From: Nocardia sp. CNY236
Lineage (GTDB): Bacteria; Actinomycetota; Actinomycetes; Mycobacteriales; Mycobacteriaceae
Reading direction: 5' to 3'
Length of the DNA stretch: 64,000 bases
Assembly (NCBI RefSeq): GCF_000482385.1
Contig: NZ_AXVD01000014.1
Location: 62,001-126,000, forward strand
The position numbers and the translations under genes are program-made. Of this stretch, positions 46,888-54,832 are shown one piece after another. How positions within the stretch are numbered: the first letter of the stretch is position 1; the number at the start of each line of letters is the position of its first letter. The notes under the pieces were generated by a model. That model made no database searches. It was given only the letters and a program-made list of their open reading frames with translations, and was not told the DNA's origin.

Positions 46888-47901
46888 CTAGGGTCGACGC
46901 ACCGCCGCTATGGGTATTCGAGATGTACGGCGTTCCGGGTTGGCGCGTCGACGGTCTCCGGGCCGGGAATCGGCCCAGCTGATGGCCAGCAGCGCCCCCG
47001 CGATGGTGATGAGCGCGCCGATCAGCTGGCCGGGGCCGAAGGACTCACCGAGAAACAGCGTGGAACACGCCGCACCGGACAGCGGGACCGCGAACATCAT
47101 GGTCGTGGCCGTCGATGGCGTCACCATACTCAGTCCGCGCGCGTAGAGCAGATATGCCACCGCCGTGGGTCCGACTGCCAGGTAGATGACATTGACCCAT
47201 CCCGCCGCGGTCATGGTGCTCCACTCCACGCTGGATAGATGCGGAGCCGCGGCCACGAGTAGTGCTGCCGCGCCCACGCTGGTCCCATAGGCGGTCGCGC
47301 GCAACGGGTCGACCCCGATGAGCACCTTCTTGGACACGATCGTGTATGCGGCCCAACAGACGGCGGCCAAGAGGTAGACGAGATCACCACCCAACCGTGC
47401 CCCGGTTACCTGGTTGTCGGCGCTACTGGCGCTCACGAAGAACAGCGATGCTCCACCCACGGCGACGATCAGTCCGAGGGTGCGTGGCGCAGACGTGCGT
47501 TCACGGCCGGTGAGGACGAGGAACGTGGTGGTCAACACCGGGCTCAGCACGGGAATGATGAGTGCGCCATCGAGGGAAGGCGCCAACGACAACCCCCAGA
47601 ACGAGAACGCGTTGTAGGCGAAGACCCCGAGGAGGCCGACCAGCCCGGCACGGATGGCCAAGCCGCGACGGATCGGTGTGCGGTCGCGTCCGACGGCCAA
47701 GGGCAGTGCGAGAACCAGCGCGGCTCCGCCGAAGCGCAACGCAGCCGCAAGCTGATGCGGAAGGTGGTCGACAACGACCTTGGAGCTGGCGTACGAGCTG
47801 CCGAACAGCACCATTGTCAGCGCCAAGTGCGGGTACCCGGCGGGCACACTCAGCGGGAATTTCGCGGGATCATCGGCCGGGCGCGTGTGCGGTGTCCACA
47901 T
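46888..47901 (-). CDS. EamA/DMT-family exporter, copy 1
   Basis: This 337-aa protein has ten hydrophobic helices arranged as two EamA repeats, typical of drug/metabolite transporters of the RhaT/YdcZ kind. Motifs include LFGSSYASSKVVVD, NAFSFWGLSLAPSLDGALI and the second-repeat VGPTAVAYLLYARGLS. The ATG at 47901 is preceded by AGGATCGCTC. It is closely similar over its whole length to the next gene, showing a tandem duplication. The C-terminal ~30 residues are basic and differ between copies. Substrate unknown. Confidence 0.88.
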   Translation of the reverse strand: MWTPHTRPADDPAKFPLSVPAGYPHLALTMVLFGSSYASSKVVVDHLPHQLAAALRFGGAALVLALPLAVGRDRTPIRRGLAIRAGLVGLLGVFAYNAFSFWGLSLAPSLDGALIIPVLSPVLTTTFLVLTGRERTSAPRTLGLIVAVGGASLFFVSASSADNQVTGARLGGDLVYLLAAVCWAAYTIVSKKVLIGVDPLRATAYGTSVGAAALLVAAAPHLSSVEWSTMTAAGWVNVIYLAVGPTAVAYLLYARGLSMVTPSTATTMMFAVPLSGAACSTLFLGESFGPGQLIGALITIAGALLAISWADSRPGDRRRANPERRTSRIPIAAVRRP

Positions 47902-48063
47902 GAGCGATCCTGCTCAGTGCTGGATTGATTGGCCGACGCGAGTGTAATCGCCAACGGATCGCACCGTCGAACAGGACAATACCGCTGAAAAGCGCGTACC
48001 CGATGATTTCGGGCCAGCAGATCGGCGCTCGTGCATCACCGTGACTTGACCAGCACGACGCGG

Positions 48064-49086
48064 TCATCGACGTGTCGAAGCACCACGCTCGACCGCGGTG
48101 GGCGACGCGCCCGCGACAGGTTTCGTGGCGCGGGTGCGCGTCCGTGACGGCAGAAGTTGCCCGTGGGTGACAGCGAGCAGCGCCCCCGCCACGGTGACGA
48201 GCGAGCCGACCAACTGGCCCGTGGTGAACGACTCACCCAGGAACAGCGCCGAGCACACCGCGCCGGAGACAGGGACCGCGAACATCATGATGGTGGCCGT
48301 GGACGGCGCGACCACGCTCAACCCTCGCGCGTAGCACAGTAAGGCCACTGCTGTGGGTCCCACCGCCAGGTAGACGAGATTCGCCCAACCGGCCACCGTC
48401 ACCGCGCCCCAGTCCGTGCTGGGCAGATGCGGCGCCGCGACGATGAGCAATACGACTGCGCCCACGCTGGTGCCATAGGCGGCCGAACGTAATGGGTCGA
48501 CGCCGACGAGCACTCTCTTGGACACGATCGTGTACACCGCCCAGCACACTGCGCTGCCCAAATAGATCAGGTCTCCCGCAAGCCGCGATCCGCTCAATTG
48601 CCCCCCTGCGCTACCGGCGCCCACGAAGAACAGTGCCGCACCGCACACAGCGATGATCAGCCCGACGATCCGTGGCAGCGACGTGCTCTCTCGACCGGTG
48701 ACGACCAGGAACGCTGTGGTCAGAACCGGACTTATCACCGGAATGATGATCGCGCCATCGAGTGACGGCGCCAGCGACAGCCCCCAGAAGAAGAACACGT
48801 TGTAGGCGAAGACGCCGATCAAGCCGACCAATCCGGCGCGGATCGCCATCGCCCGGCTGATCGGAGTCCGGTTGCGCCCGACTATCAGCAGTAGCAGTGC
48901 GAGCACACCCGCACCGCCAGCGAAGCGCAACGCAGCGGCGAGCTGATGCGGCATCTCGCCGACAACGACTTTGGAGCTGGCATACGCACTACCGAAGAGC
49001 ACCATCGTGGTGAGCAGGTACGGGTAGCCGGACTGCATGATTTGGTCTGGGGAGACTGTCCGGCTGGGTGCGTCGGGTGCGTTCAC
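48064..49086 (-). CDS. EamA/DMT-family exporter, copy 2
   Basis: This 340-aa protein is a paralogue of the next gene downstream, with the same helices and motifs (LFGSAYASSKVVVG, NVFFFWGLSLAPSLDGAII, VGPTAVALLCYARGLS). The GTG at 49086 is preferred over the upstream ATG at 49146 because the CAGGATCGCTC ribosome-site segment before it also precedes the ATG of copy 1. So the duplication included the 5' leader. A spacer of 162 nt separates the copies and contains no supported gene. Confidence 0.87.
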   Translation of the reverse strand: MNAPDAPSRTVSPDQIMQSGYPYLLTTMVLFGSAYASSKVVVGEMPHQLAAALRFAGGAGVLALLLLIVGRNRTPISRAMAIRAGLVGLIGVFAYNVFFFWGLSLAPSLDGAIIIPVISPVLTTAFLVVTGRESTSLPRIVGLIIAVCGAALFFVGAGSAGGQLSGSRLAGDLIYLGSAVCWAVYTIVSKRVLVGVDPLRSAAYGTSVGAVVLLIVAAPHLPSTDWGAVTVAGWANLVYLAVGPTAVALLCYARGLSVVAPSTATIMMFAVPVSGAVCSALFLGESFTTGQLVGSLVTVAGALLAVTHGQLLPSRTRTRATKPVAGASPTAVERGASTRR

Positions 49087-49323
49087 CCGAGCGATCCTGC
49101 CCAGTGTCTGGTGGCATTGTCCACCGCATTCCGCTCGCCCGATCATCCGGTGGACTCCGCGTCACCGCACCTAGCCGTAGTCGACTCGTGATCGCTCGCG
49201 CCGGGCTGGGCCGATGCGGATTCGAACCCGATGCGTTCGGGGTCGGCGGAGATCACCCGCGTGACGCTACCCGGCCGCATTCGGTGAACGACGCTGCATC
49301 GCGCGGTCGGCACTCGGGGGTCG

Positions 49324-49755
49324 TCAGGCGCCCCAGTAGGTGCCGAAGCTCCACAGGTTGCCTTCGGGGTCGCGGACGGTGAAGCCGCGCGCGTCGTAGT
49401 CCTCGTCGCGCAGCTCCCGGACCACTTCGGCGCCCGCGGCGCAGGCGCGGGCGTAGAGCGCGTCCGGGTTGTCGCACACCAGGTAGACGGAGTCGGTGCC
49501 GGTGGGGCGTTTGCCGAATGGACCGTCGTCTTTGCCTGCCGAGCCGAACATGATGCCGCCACCGAGCGGCCAGCGGAATTCGGCGTGTTCGATGATCGAC
49601 GGGTCGTCTTCGCGGGCGTAGAGCGCGGCTTCCCGGAAGCCGAAGGCCTCGGTGAGGAAGGCAGCCATCGCGCGGGCATCGCGGAAGGTCAGGGTGGGCC
49701 ACACGGCGGTGCGGGTGCTGGTTTCGGTTGCTTCCATGTTCGTCATGTCGTTCAT
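49324..49755 (-). CDS. VOC (glyoxalase/bleomycin-resistance) family protein
   Basis: This 143-aa protein has two beta-alpha-beta-beta-beta units of the VOC fold, with WPTLTFRDARAMAAFL at the start and FTVRDPEGNLWSFGTY at the end (Glu as metal ligand). Such proteins bind a metal and a small molecule, sometimes an antibiotic. The ATG at 49755 overlaps the stop of the AraC gene (ATGA), so the pair is co-translated and the regulator may respond to the same compound. It ends the long minus-strand gene run. Confidence 0.87.
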   Translation of the reverse strand: MNDMTNMEATETSTRTAVWPTLTFRDARAMAAFLTEAFGFREAALYAREDDPSIIEHAEFRWPLGGGIMFGSAGKDDGPFGKRPTGTDSVYLVCDNPDALYARACAAGAEVVRELRDEDYDARGFTVRDPEGNLWSFGTYWGA

Positions 49756-50603
49756 CGTCGTCCGGCGTGCTCGTCGGTGGCTTGGACGGATGGAACCTGC
49801 TCCGACAGCCAGCTCGTGGGGCTGGTTCCTGCCAGTTCGGCGAAGTCGCGATCGAGGTGGGCTTGGTCGTAGTAGCCGCATGCGGCGGCTACCTGGGCGA
49901 TGGTGTGCGACGAGGTCGTCTGGGCGAGCATCCGTCGTGCCCGGCCGAATCGGGTGATGCGAGCCGCTGGCTTCGGGCTCAGGCCGAATTCGCGACGGAA
50001 CTGGCGAGTGAGATGTTGCCTGCTCCATCCGATCCGCTCGGCCAACAGACCGGTCGTGATGTTCCCGCCGGTGTCGACCAGGGTGTGCCATGCCCAGGTG
50101 AGTTCCGGGCCGACCACGCGATCGTGGTCGGCGAGCGCCGAAAGCACCCGATCGCAGGCAGCGAAGCGTTCCCGCCAGGTCGGTGCTTCTTGTAACCGTT
50201 CCCATAGCTGCCGGCCGACGGGGCCGGCCACGTCGGCCAGTTCGATCGACGTATCCCATAGTGCCGCCGCGGGAATGCCGAACAGGGTGCGGCAGCCCAG
50301 CGGGGTCAGCGCGATGGCCACGCCTTCCTGGTCGCCTTGTTGTGCGATCAGTGCGGCGCGCGCCTGCAGGCCACTCAGCACACAGCGATAGTTCTGCGGC
50401 GACTGGTGCGGATCGGTTTGCTCGACGACATCGATGGTGGGGCCGATGGCGACGACGAACGTCATATGCCGTGAAGGCAACCCGCGATGGATCGCCGGCG
50501 CGAGCCCGGACATACGGTAGCCGACGTAGCGGTCGATGAACGCCGCGAGCGCGGGTGCCGGACGCGCCGTCACCGCATGGATGGGCGGCTCCATATCGGT
50601 CAC
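49752..50603 (-). CDS. AraC-family transcriptional regulator
   Basis: This 283-aa protein has an N-terminal ligand-type domain (about 1-160; GLPSRHMTFVVAIG is typical of the DUF6597-like group) and a C-terminal AraC DNA-binding domain (about 180-265) with LAERIGWSRQHLTRQFRREFG and IAQVAAACGYYDQAHLDRDFAELAG. The GTG at 50603 has GAGGT just upstream, in the 12-nt gap after the helicase stop. It overlaps the VOC gene by four bases and likely controls it. Confidence 0.9.
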   Translation of the reverse strand: MTDMEPPIHAVTARPAPALAAFIDRYVGYRMSGLAPAIHRGLPSRHMTFVVAIGPTIDVVEQTDPHQSPQNYRCVLSGLQARAALIAQQGDQEGVAIALTPLGCRTLFGIPAAALWDTSIELADVAGPVGRQLWERLQEAPTWRERFAACDRVLSALADHDRVVGPELTWAWHTLVDTGGNITTGLLAERIGWSRQHLTRQFRREFGLSPKPAARITRFGRARRMLAQTTSSHTIAQVAAACGYYDQAHLDRDFAELAGTSPTSWLSEQVPSVQATDEHAGRR

Positions 50604-50615
50604 GGTACCTCGCGG

Positions 50616-52961
50616 TTATCCGCGACCGCGACGTTTCTTCCCGCCCCGGCGTGTGGGGGTCGTCGAATCCAGGTCGACGCCGAGCGCGTGCAATGCGTCG
50701 AGATGCGCCCGGCCGAGGCGGCCGCGGCGATGCTCGGTGCGGCATCGTGCGAGCCAGGCGCCCAGCCGGAATCCGTCCGACGTCGTGAATCGTTGCGGGG
50801 GATTGGCGTGCCCATGTTCGCGGCGATAGGCGGCCAGCGCCTCGAGGTGACGATGCCACACCTGAGCGCTCGAGGATTCGGCCACCAACTCGACGCCTTC
50901 GGCGCGTATCCGAGTGGCGAGTTCGTCGGGCAAGGACCCGTCCCGGTACTGGGTGCGGCGTCGTTGCAGCCATCTACCGAGGTATAGACCATCGGCCGTC
51001 ACATAGGTGACCGGAACGTTCGTGTGTCCGTGCGCGGCTCTGTAGTCGGCCAGCGCGCGGAGCGCGACGGTCCACCGGGCGTTGCGCCGGCTGGCGCTGG
51101 GATGCCAATCGATTCCATACGAGGTCAATACGGCCGCATGTTCGGTCGACAAAACGCCCGCCCGGTAGTACTCCCGACGCTTGCGCAGCCATTGGCCCAG
51201 TTCGAATCCGGTAGCAGTGACATGATTCAGCGGAACCTCGCCGTGCCCGTGCGCGGCGTGGAATTCGCCTAGTGCCGCGATGCCGTTGTCCCATCGGGCG
51301 GGCAGTGGGTTCCATTCCACGCCGAGGTCGTCCAGTTTTTCGGTGAATGGGCGCGGCAGCGTGCCGGCTCGATGGGCGACGCGGCACCTGGTGAGCCATT
51401 CACTCAGGTCGCGCCCGTCAGCAGTTCGGTGTCCGGACGGCACGGCCGTGTGCCCGTGCTCGGCGTGAAAGGCCAGCAGTGCGCCATAGTTCTCCCACCA
51501 GGTCGAGGTCGTCATCCGCACTGTGCGCAGCAGAATCGACCGGTGGAACTCGGGGCCGATGCGTGGGGGGAGTCCATCGAGGCGCAGCCACGGGGGAGCG
51601 TCTTCGACCCCACGGCGTTCGGATGCCCCCGCGTTCCGGCGGGCTCGGTCGAGGTAGTCACCGATGCGTTCGTCATGGGCACGCAAAGCGCGCACCACGC
51701 GCCAGACCGTGTCGAACTGCGAACCGTCCAGCGCTGCTATGGGGTTCTCGCCGTCGACGAGGAAGATCGGCACGATGATCGTCGCGGTCTTTCCTCGGTC
51801 TCCGCCGTGGCGTAGGGCTCGACCGACGGCTTGGGTGACGTCGGTGGCGGAATCGCGAGGGTCGGCGAACATCACCGCGTCCAGTGCTGGGACGTCGACA
51901 CCCTCGGCGAGGACGCGCGCATTCGACACCACCACGGTCGCCGCCCCGGGGCGCCGCAGTTCGGCCAGTGTGGCGCGGCGCTGTTGGGATGTCATGTCGC
52001 CGCTGACGCTATGGGCACGCACCGGCCATGGCGGTTTCTCCTCGGCAGGCAGCAGGTCGATTGCCGCATCCAGTCCCGCGGCGAAGCGAGCTGCCGCTGC
52101 CACTCGCCCGTGGTAGGTGATGACCCGGCGCAACCGATAGTCGCGTACCGCTTTTGCCAAAGCGATCTGCATGGCGAGGGTTCGTGCAGTCACCGCGCGA
52201 CCTGCGACTCGCACCACCCGGTGCGCGGTGGTGAGTTCGGCGACGTCGGTGTCGGTGACCGTCACCACCGCCACTCGATAGTCGGCCAGCAGCCCGGCTT
52301 CGATTGCGGTGGCGAACGGAAGATGGAAGACCCGAGGGCCGAATACCGTCGGATCGTCCATGCTGACGATGTCGTCACCGCCGACGGTCATGATCCGAGG
52401 TGTGGCGGTCAGATACAGCCGCCGCCGAGCCGGTATCCGACGATCGTCGTGGACTCGCGTCCACTGTCCTTTCGTTCCGGCCGTGCGATGGGCCTCGTCG
52501 GCCACCAGCAAATCCCACTGTGGGAGTCCGTATTCGGCATGTGCAGCCAGGATGACGGGCAGGCTCGCGTAGGTGGCCAATACCGTGGCCCGCCTGCCGT
52601 CGCCGAGCACCTGCGCCAGGTCGGCTGGATCGGTGCCCACCCGGGGTGGGCTCCCAGTGGACTCCGCGTGGAGCTTCGTTGCCGCGTCGGCCGCTGTCCG
52701 GTCTCCGCAGACCGCGAGGATCGGGCCGGTTGCCGGTCCAAGGTGTGTCGAATAGGTTTGTGCCGCTTGGGACAGCAGTTCGAGCGTCGGTACGAGCACG
52801 AGAACAGGCCCGTTGGGCGCCAGCCGTGCCGAGCACTCGGCGCCGATGACCGTCTTGCCGGTGCCGCACGCCGCAACCGCGGTCGCGCGACCGCAATCGT
52901 GCAGGGCCGCGCAGATCTTGGTGACCGCATCCAGTTGGTGTGGCCACAACGATCCGGTCAT
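50616..52961 (-). CDS. DEAD/DEAH-box helicase with four helicase-associated (HA) repeats
   Basis: This 781-aa SF2 protein has a RecA-like motor (about 1-460): Walker A ACGTGKT (31-37), VLVPTLELL, DEAH in VADEAHRTAG, TATPR, a second domain with SNARVLAEGVDVPALD and QAVGRALRHGG (motif VI). The C-terminal half carries four HA repeats of ~68 residues, each with a W, HGH and a GxxLGxWLxxRR-like core (EHGHTAVPSG, AHGHGEVPLN, AHGHTNVPVT, EHGHANPPQR). Such repeats are thought to bind nucleic acid. The ATG at 52961 overlaps the previous stop; the long frame upstream is another gene. It acts on DNA or RNA, probably with the three genes upstream of it. Confidence 0.9.
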   Translation of the reverse strand: MTGSLWPHQLDAVTKICAALHDCGRATAVAACGTGKTVIGAECSARLAPNGPVLVLVPTLELLSQAAQTYSTHLGPATGPILAVCGDRTAADAATKLHAESTGSPPRVGTDPADLAQVLGDGRRATVLATYASLPVILAAHAEYGLPQWDLLVADEAHRTAGTKGQWTRVHDDRRIPARRRLYLTATPRIMTVGGDDIVSMDDPTVFGPRVFHLPFATAIEAGLLADYRVAVVTVTDTDVAELTTAHRVVRVAGRAVTARTLAMQIALAKAVRDYRLRRVITYHGRVAAAARFAAGLDAAIDLLPAEEKPPWPVRAHSVSGDMTSQQRRATLAELRRPGAATVVVSNARVLAEGVDVPALDAVMFADPRDSATDVTQAVGRALRHGGDRGKTATIIVPIFLVDGENPIAALDGSQFDTVWRVVRALRAHDERIGDYLDRARRNAGASERRGVEDAPPWLRLDGLPPRIGPEFHRSILLRTVRMTTSTWWENYGALLAFHAEHGHTAVPSGHRTADGRDLSEWLTRCRVAHRAGTLPRPFTEKLDDLGVEWNPLPARWDNGIAALGEFHAAHGHGEVPLNHVTATGFELGQWLRKRREYYRAGVLSTEHAAVLTSYGIDWHPSASRRNARWTVALRALADYRAAHGHTNVPVTYVTADGLYLGRWLQRRRTQYRDGSLPDELATRIRAEGVELVAESSSAQVWHRHLEALAAYRREHGHANPPQRFTTSDGFRLGAWLARCRTEHRRGRLGRAHLDALHALGVDLDSTTPTRRGGKKRRGRG

Positions 52962-53143
52962 GGCAGCCACAATCGGGCGCAGGGCAGTGGCGGCAGATCC
53001 GGGGTCACCAGGTGGTCGATGGTCACCCATGCCAGTCGCTGCGCGTGGGCTGCCGCCGCGAAAGCACGGGCGACGTGTTCTTCGGCGCGATAGTGCAGCG
53101 CCGGACCGTTTTCGAATTCGACTGTCAGGTGGCACTCTGTCAC
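52958..53143 (-). CDS. Small hypothetical protein in the helicase operon, 61 aa
   Basis: The GTG at 53143 overlaps the stop of the upstream gene (GTGA), and its own stop overlaps the helicase ATG. This double coupling supports a real gene in spite of its size. The product reads as one alpha/beta unit with LTVEFENGPALHYRAEEH and AHAQRLAWVTIDHLV; no known family is recognised. Much of the longer open frame in this frame is shadow. Confidence 0.68.
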   Translation of the reverse strand: MTECHLTVEFENGPALHYRAEEHVARAFAAAAHAQRLAWVTIDHLVTPDLPPLPCARLWLP

Positions 53144-53439
53144 GACGGCGTGTCCGGGTGTCGTGGCCAGCAGGTAGGTGGAAGCACGGTCCACACGTCT
53201 GCGTTGCGCCGCATCACGTCGAGCCAGCCGGTGACATGCAACACCGAGGGCACCACGAGCGTGACGGTTCCGGATGTGCCGAGCGTGGCCAGCAACAGCC
53301 CGAAGTCCGCGTCGGAGTCTCGCACGAAGATTCTGTGTAGATCGAAGTCTTTGTGCCGGGCGAGGGTGCGGATTGCGTGCACGTGTGCGGTGGTGTGTCG
53401 GCCGGAGCGATCGCCGCGCACGATCCCGTACGCCTTCAC
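53140..53439 (-). CDS. Resolvase-like small protein, 99 aa
   Basis: The fold resembles a serine-recombinase N-terminal domain: it starts KAYGIVRGDRSG, has a helix HVHAIRTLARHKDFDLHRIF and then TVTLVVPSVLHVTGWLDV. The catalytic serine arrangement of true resolvases (YxRVS) is lost, so it is probably not a recombinase. It lacks any DNA-binding domain. The ATG at 53439 overlaps the upstream stop and its stop overlaps the next GTG. Role unknown, likely a partner in the helicase operon. Confidence 0.75.
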   Translation of the reverse strand: MKAYGIVRGDRSGRHTTAHVHAIRTLARHKDFDLHRIFVRDSDADFGLLLATLGTSGTVTLVVPSVLHVTGWLDVMRRNADVWTVLPPTCWPRHPDTPS

Positions 53440-54377
53440 CGGAGTCCCCGCTCGTCGTCGAGGCTTCCGGTGGTGCGAGCGGTCTGGGTCGGCGTCGGTG
53501 CCGCGCTACTGTGCTCGTGGGGAACAGTGCGCGCCAAGGGAAGCTCGCACCGCGTGACGGTGCCTCCGGTGATCGACCGAGACCGAGTGACGCCGGCGCA
53601 ATACCGACGCACGAGGGTATCGACCGGTTCGTCGGCGTGTTCACGTGTCTCGGTGAATTCCATTCGCAACGTATCCGGTCGCCGGATCAGCCGCACGGTC
53701 AGCACGTTCGTCGCACCCGACGCCGATGCGACATCCACTGCGGTGCGAACGAACTCGCGGACGATCGCATCGGCCTGCTCGATCACGTCGCTCGATCCGG
53801 CGCGGGACAGGTGGATATGGGTGTTCAACCGCGCGATCTCCACCGCCAGGCCGAACGCCTTGACCGTGAATTCCCCGACGACACCCACATCGCCTGGCAC
53901 CTGGTCCGACCGACGGTGGTCGGGCGAGCGTGACGCGCCGGCGACGGCATCGAGATACAGCACGCCCACCGGCGGATGCATCCGCGACATTCGCCGCACC
54001 AGGAGCTCTCTCGGTTCGGCCAGCCCTTCGAGATGCCGCGGCGACGGCACGACGACGTATCCGCCGCTACCGTTCACCGCAGCGAGTAGGGCTCGTAATG
54101 CCCTGTCCCGCGGGGGACTTCCGCGTAGTAGCCGGGGTAGGTCGATCGCGTCACGGCGGGCTACCTCGTGTAGCTGAGCCACGAGTCTTCCGCCGGATTC
54201 CCGATCCACCTGTTGCACCAGAAACCACAGCAGACTCGCTGGTGGATCGACTTCTTGGAACACTCGGCACAACCGAAATCCATGGTGTGACGCAAAATCC
54301 ACGAACGTGCGCATGACCGTGTCAAGCCCATCCTCGATGAGCGGCAATCGCATGTAGCCGTGCAGCTGTGGTCTCAT
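53436..54377 (-). CDS. Resolvase-like/HATPase-like two-domain protein
   Basis: This 313-aa protein starts with a degenerate resolvase-like domain (about 1-140; LHGYMRLPLIEDG, HGFRLCRVFQEVD, GGYVVVPSPRHLEGL). Residues ~165-300 resemble the RsbW/HATPase fold: the N-box helix reads EFVRTAVDVA where active members have ELVTNAVRHA, so the key Asn is Thr, followed by strand LRMEFTE and a GGTVTRCELPL end. The last ~25 residues are unstructured. ATG 54377 has GAGAGG 7 nt upstream. It leads the operon and shares its N-domain fold with the next protein. Fold calls are by eye. Confidence 0.7.
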   Translation of the reverse strand: MRPQLHGYMRLPLIEDGLDTVMRTFVDFASHHGFRLCRVFQEVDPPASLLWFLVQQVDRESGGRLVAQLHEVARRDAIDLPRLLRGSPPRDRALRALLAAVNGSGGYVVVPSPRHLEGLAEPRELLVRRMSRMHPPVGVLYLDAVAGASRSPDHRRSDQVPGDVGVVGEFTVKAFGLAVEIARLNTHIHLSRAGSSDVIEQADAIVREFVRTAVDVASASGATNVLTVRLIRRPDTLRMEFTETREHADEPVDTLVRRYCAGVTRSRSITGGTVTRCELPLARTVPHEHSSAAPTPTQTARTTGSLDDERGLR

Positions 54378-54723
54378 CGCCGAACCTCTCGCAGGTAGCT
54401 TCCCTGAGGCAACCCGGCATGAAAGCTTTTGCGGGGGTGTGCTTTCCATAGCGTTCGTATGAGTCGCTTTCGGGCGAGTGACCGCGGCCTACCGCACCGG
54501 GCTGCTGGTTCGGCATTGGATGGCGAGTGGGCACCCGGGTGGTTACGCCGAGGCGGAACCGCTTTCGTCGTTGCGCTGGGATGGAAGGCGTCGCGACCGT
54601 GACTGCCGTCGTTACTCGACTGGAGTCTCTGTCGATCCTCGGGTCTCAAAACACGCACGAACCACACCCCCTGCTGGTCTCGGGCTTTCCAGTACTCGGA
54701 GCTGCCGAGTGCTACACGCCCTA

Positions 54724-54735
54724 TATCTAAAGATA
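54724..54735. promoter_or_regulatory. Inverted repeat TATCT-AA-AGATA
   Basis: Two 5-bp arms with a 2-bp spacer in AT-rich DNA about 100 nt before the XRE gene. First of three palindromes in a row; candidate regulator site. Confidence 0.4.
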
Positions 54736-54743
54736 AACTAGCG

Positions 54744-54755
54744 TGTAAATTTACA
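54744..54755. promoter_or_regulatory. 12-bp perfect palindrome TGTAAATTTACA
   Basis: An uninterrupted palindrome, highly unusual in this GC-rich window. It lies 20 bp centre to centre from the preceding inverted repeat, about two helix turns, as expected for cooperating operators. Confidence 0.5.
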
Positions 54756-54773
54756 TGGCGCAATACATTCGAA

Positions 54774-54793
54774 GTTGGTCTCGGTAGACCAAC
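54774..54793. promoter_or_regulatory. 8-bp inverted repeat GTTGGTCT-CGGT-AGACCAAC
   Basis: Perfect 8-bp arms with a 4-bp spacer, 40 nt before the XRE start codon. Spacing and position fit an autoregulatory operator of the XRE protein; as RNA it could also form a small hairpin in the leader. Confidence 0.55.
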
Positions 54794-54832
54794 TAGAGTG
54801 CTGTCGGACGTCGCGCGGATGGAGGGGTCGAT

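Larger units (their letters stand above)
54378..54832. other. Divergent intergenic region between the helicase operon and the XRE gene
   Basis: About 455 bases without a supported gene, rich in inverted repeats at the XRE end, where the DNA turns AT-rich. A hairpin GTACTCGG-AGCTG-CCGAGTGC (54692-54712, one G-T pair) is followed by the three palindromes listed separately. Near the operon end, AAAGCTTT at 54422-54429 is palindromic. It probably holds both divergent promoters. Confidence 0.5.

Noticed and set aside
47870..48067. 65-aa minus-strand frame with a hydrophobic segment between the two EamA genes
   Set aside because: It overlaps the start of copy 1, has no ribosome site, and the duplicated leader already explains part of the sequence.
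49200..49260. GGTTCGAATCC-like T-arm sequence on the minus strand, suggesting a tRNA
   Set aside because: The supposed T stem has mismatches, and no acceptor, D or anticodon arm can be formed around it.
52958..53644. Full 228-aa frame upstream of the helicase
   Set aside because: Only the last 61 codons look like protein and are coupled to neighbours by start-stop overlaps; the rest is a shadow of two other genes.
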